Assembly (NCBI GenBank): GCA_030248215.1 | Contig: JASANG010001399.1 | Location: 1-64,000 of the forward strand | Source of the DNA: Enoplolaimus lenunculus | Taxonomy: Eukaryota > Nematoda > Enoplea > Enoplida > Thoracostomopsidae | Length of the DNA: 64,000 bases | Reading direction: 5' to 3' | In this document: positions 60,994-64,000 of the stretch, in pieces | Position numbering within the stretch: position 1 is the stretch's first letter | Layout of the letters: every line of letters begins with the position of its first letter | Notes under the pieces: model-generated | Told to the model about the DNA's origin: nothing | Database searches by the model: none | What the model saw: only the letters and a program-made list of their open reading frames with translations | Program-made: the position numbers and the translations under genes

Positions 60994-61200
60994 GCCCACG
61001 TTATTTTAAAACGCATACTATTTTTCTGCGTGACTTTGCAATAGAGGAAGCTTAAGCTTTAGACTAATTTGTTTACTGATGATCAAGATTGCACCTATGT
61101 GTAGTTTTAGAAGGTGTCCTTCAGCTGTCGCGTAGGCTAAGGTTTGCGATTTGGCTAAGGAATATGCTCATACTATCGTTACACCCCTCAACGTAAAATT
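60994..61200 (-). mobile_element. Decayed GGCC-family MITE
   Basis: GGCCCACGTTATTTTAAAAC at the left and ACACCCCTCAACGTAAAATT at the right resemble decayed TIRs; between them are GCTTAAGCTTTAGACTAATT and GGCTAAGGAATATGCTCATA, shared with better copies. Confidence 0.5.
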
Positions 61201-61209
61201 GTCTCTTTG

Positions 61210-62700
61210 TACAATCGGTTTATAGGCGTTTATGTTTTCAATTTTCTCCAGGAACCAAAATTGCAGGGTCGTAACTGCGCGTGACAAAATAGGGGCTGCC
61301 TTCTCGCTATACGGCTTGTTCCACCTCTCACGTTCAATATCTGTTTTGTTTTGCCTGTTGCAAATGGTTACCCTTTCAACAAATGAAACAATATTTTCGA
61401 GTCTTCAAAGCTGGCTTTATTTGGTGTCTATAGAAGCTACTTTAGCTTCAATAAGAAACGCTATATATAATTAAGCAAACCTGTATAACTTAGTATATGC
61501 ATTAAAAAGGTAGTTGCAAGTCTCCTAGCACACTTCAGGTTAGTTGAGACTTGAACGTACAGATTAACCAATACCAAAACGCCATTAGTGACCCGAAAAT
61601 CACAATTAAAAATGGCGGATCTAGATATTTCTGGCGGTGCTGAAGTGAGATATATAACATGAGGAAAAAACTGGCTTGCGAGAAACTAAATGCAATTTTA
61701 GTGCTAAATCTAAAACGAAATTTGAATTTAGATTGCCGTTGGCAGGAGCCATGGTCTGGGCGGCGACGCCACGTACACTACAGCACGTAAGAAGCGAAAT
61801 CACGGAATTTCATATAACGATAGTTTTATTAACATTTTTGGAGGCTCAAATAATGTGAATCGATACAAGCGACAATTTTTGTCAAAATAAAACTGCGCTA
61901 ACGTATTTAAAATAGCGGACACAAAACTTAAACAAAGGTATTTGGTTAGAATAGAAATGCGTTTAAGCTGTTGAATAACACAAAACAGATTAATTTTTTG
62001 AGCATTAAATTGTCAAACGTAGCGTATTTGACTACAAGGGTTTTTAGTTAGTTTTATATTAATATGTAAGCTTTAAAGTACGTTCTTATATGACCACAAT
62101 ATCGAAAATGATGTATCAGACGAAGCTAATCCGAATTACCATTCAGTTTGGGCTGATGCTTTGCTTAGCTACGCTAAGATTTACTCTTTCGTTTACAACG
62201 CATACAGTATAAGCGTAGTCAACCTAGTTTATACGTCAGTTAAAATTTTTTCAGTTGGTAACGCAAGAACCCTTCGTTTGTTAAAGTTCACGAACCCCCA
62301 CTTATGCAAAATTCTGGCAACGCCCCAGCCTAGCAGTTATCTAAACCCACCTAAACAAAAAATACGTCGTGCATACCAAGGATTGGGCACTGTTTAAAAA
62401 TTTGACGCTCTATGAGGAATTAGTACAACTTCGTTAATCTCCTCAGAAGCCCTTCTTGGTCCATCTGTTAGCTATTCGTGTTTCTGTGAAACTGCTATAG
62501 AGTAAGCTTAAGCTTTAGATTTTGTTACGAAATACCAAAATTGCGGCACTTTATATCGGAAACGGACATAGATTTTCACCGGAAACAAACATCTGATTAC
62601 ACCCTGAAAGTAAGAGTTAAACTGACGCAAAATTTTCCTTGTTCTAAAATAACTAATTTACCTATACGCAAAGGTTTCGCAACCCGAACAATCCGTTTTG
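61210..62700. other. Intergenic, no gene seen
   Basis: AT-rich. A small hAT-like fragment (AATGGCGGATCTAGATATTT ... GGCGGTGCTG) near 61612-61640 is followed by a piece of the TGCAATTTTAGTGCTAAAT dispersed repeat. No coding exon recognised. Confidence 0.45.
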
Positions 62701-62710
62701 CCGTGACATG

Positions 62711-62914
62711 GGCCAATGTAAAGAACAGAAGCGGAACAGTATTATAAGCGTTATTCCTAAGTCTAAGACTAAGCGTAAGCGCATTAAGAATGAGTTCATT
62801 TTTAAACCTAAGCCTAAGCCTAAGCCTAAGCGAAGCAAAAAATAGTTTTAACCTTAAGCTTACTCTATTGTAGTCTCCCAGAAAAACGTTCCGCCTCTGA
62901 TCTTTACATGGGCC
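62711..62914 (+). mobile_element. GGCC-family MITE with perfect 8-bp duplication
   Basis: Starts GGCCAATGTAAAGAACAG and ends CTCTGATCTTTACATGGGCC. GTGACATG is present on both sides (62703-62710, 62915-62922). Core CCTAAGCCTAAGCCTAAGC. This is the cleanest copy of the TTAGGC subfamily in the window. Confidence 0.92.
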
Positions 62915-63194
62915 GTGACATGCTACAAAAAGCCATCGAAAAAGGTACTCATCGCGTAGCATGTGTTTGACTAAATGCACAAAGCATAGTATATCAAGTT
63001 TTTAATGCTGTGTGTAAAATTAAATTTTAAAAAGCTACCGAGCATTGTGTTTCTATTTTTAGAGAACAACACCACTGAATAGAAAGCTGGCTAATTGAAA
63101 TAGTATTCAGAACTCCTTCTCCTATACTATCTATTGATTGGCCTTGTCTTGGCAAATATAACCACGGCAGGTTGTAAAAGAATAATCAACTATG

Positions 63195-63430
63195 GGCCAA
63201 TGTAAACAAAAGTGGCGGAACAGTATTATAAGCATATTCCTTAGCCTAAGCCTATGTCTAAGTCTAAGCCTAAGAATGAGCATATTGCTAAGATAAGTCT
63301 AAGCCTAAGAATAAGCATATTCCTAAGATAAACCTAAGCCTAAGCCAAGCAACAAAATTAGTCAAAAGCCAAAGCTTACTGTATTCTAGTCCCACAGAAA
63401 AATGTTCCGCCCCTGATCTTTACACAGGCC
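63195..63430 (+). mobile_element. GGCC-family MITE with near-perfect 8-bp duplication
   Basis: Starts GGCCAATGTAAACAAAAGTG and ends CCTGATCTTTACACAGGCC. Flanks CAACTATG (63187-63194) and CAACGATG (63431-63438) match 7 of 8. The core has three TTAGGC-type blocks separated by AAGAATGAGCATATTGC-like spacers, more than the neighbouring copy at 62711. Confidence 0.88.
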
Positions 63431-63741
63431 CAACGATGTAACGGACATGGAAACGAGTAGTGATCAAAATACCGAAAACGGAAACGAATATTAAACTGTA
63501 AAGATTTTAAACATGTTTTTGACGAAAACAACAACGGTATGCAAATACAACAAAATAAAATTTCCGGCATTTAAATTACGGAAACGGACACTGAATGTGT
63601 ACCGGAAATAGAAGCAGATATACATGTGTCATCATGAACCACTGTGTAGATTTTATATAATAAAGTATGTGTTTTTTTATTATTTTGTTGATATTCAAGT
63701 ACACCTTATATATTGCAGGTTTAACTCGGACAACAATTAGA

Positions 63742-63999
63742 TTACACGGCAAGAGTACTGTTATACTGAATGCGATAAATGTACCCATTCGCTTCTTCGG
63801 TAACCAACAAACTGCCATCTCGGAGAATCAAAAGACCTACAGGCCGACCCCACGTAGTAGGTCCTGACGGATCAACTAAAAATCCAGTGAAAAAGTCTTC
63901 ATAATAACCTAACGGCCGACCTCCGCGTGAAAATGGTACAAACACAATTTTATATCCGGTCCCAGAATGCCGGTTCCACGAACCTCGAAACGCGACAAA
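63742..63999 (-). CDS. PQQ-dependent sugar (sorbosone/glucose-type) dehydrogenase, C-terminal part
   Basis: The last 85 codons of a gene that continues beyond the right edge; stop TAA at 63744-63742. The enzyme family oxidises sugars or related alcohols using pyrroloquinoline quinone in a six-bladed beta-propeller and is usually secreted. Visible family hallmarks are FRGSWNR followed by GYKIVFVPF, a YEDFFTGF motif, and the final-blade signature WGRPVGLLILRDGSLLVTEE with NGYIYRI. The frame is open to the edge, so the exon start is not seen. This family is common in bacteria and fungi and patchy in animals. A repeat element shared with the rest of the window ends only 300 bp away, so the gene is embedded in the host chromosome. 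Substrate cannot be inferred. Confidence 0.85.
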   Translation of the reverse strand, partial: FVAFRGSWNRHSGTGYKIVFVPFSRGGRPLGYYEDFFTGFLVDPSGPTTWGRPVGLLILRDGSLLVTEEANGYIYRIQYNSTLAV

Positions 64000-64000
64000 T

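Noticed and set aside
63742..64000. Bacterial contamination explaining the PQQ dehydrogenase
   Set aside because: The same contig carries the genome's own MITE at 63195-63430, 300 bp away, and base composition does not jump.

Overview
The window is AT-rich animal nuclear DNA. Coding sequence is split by introns of about 80 to 1,500 bp with GT..AG borders, and no bacterial-style operons are visible. Scattered tracts of the hexamer TTAGGC (the nematode-type telomere repeat) are common. They hint at a nematode or another invertebrate with that repeat, but they sit inside transposable elements and are not proof. I cannot name the species.

One gene is well supported. It is an 11-exon minus-strand PDE8-type cyclic nucleotide phosphodiesterase (32371 down to 22712, predicted 972 aa). 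All exon phases agree and the REC-like, PAS and HD catalytic regions are in order. A second minus-strand gene (9522 down to 2945) belongs to the stonustoxin (SNTX)/MACPF superfamily and has five exons with consistent phases; one donor is uncertain. At the right edge, the 3' end of a PQQ-dependent sugar (sorbosone-type) dehydrogenase gene lies on the minus strand. Weaker exon candidates are a membrane-anchored C-terminus (547-731), a six-cysteine exon (43763-44013) and ORF islands at 46.1-46.5 kb and 46.8-47.6 kb.

Most of the rest is repeats. From left to right: a roughly 300-bp tandem unit carrying tRNA-like promoter boxes, placed in opposite orientations at 1-490 and 3580-4430; two tail-to-tail copies of a long-TIR element with a broken 'TQTE' ORF and a 35-bp minisatellite (9757-14197); a 3-kb foldback element holding inverted arrays of an 83-bp minisatellite (16784-19827); and many MITEs across introns and intergenic DNA.

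The most notable pattern is one TIR family (ends GGCCAATGTA...TACATGGGCC, 8-bp target duplications). It includes both the small elements packed with TTAGGC repeats and the 3-kb foldback. Several copies have perfect or near-perfect target-site duplications readable in the sequence. From 33 to 63 kb I see no confident gene, mostly decayed mobile DNA.
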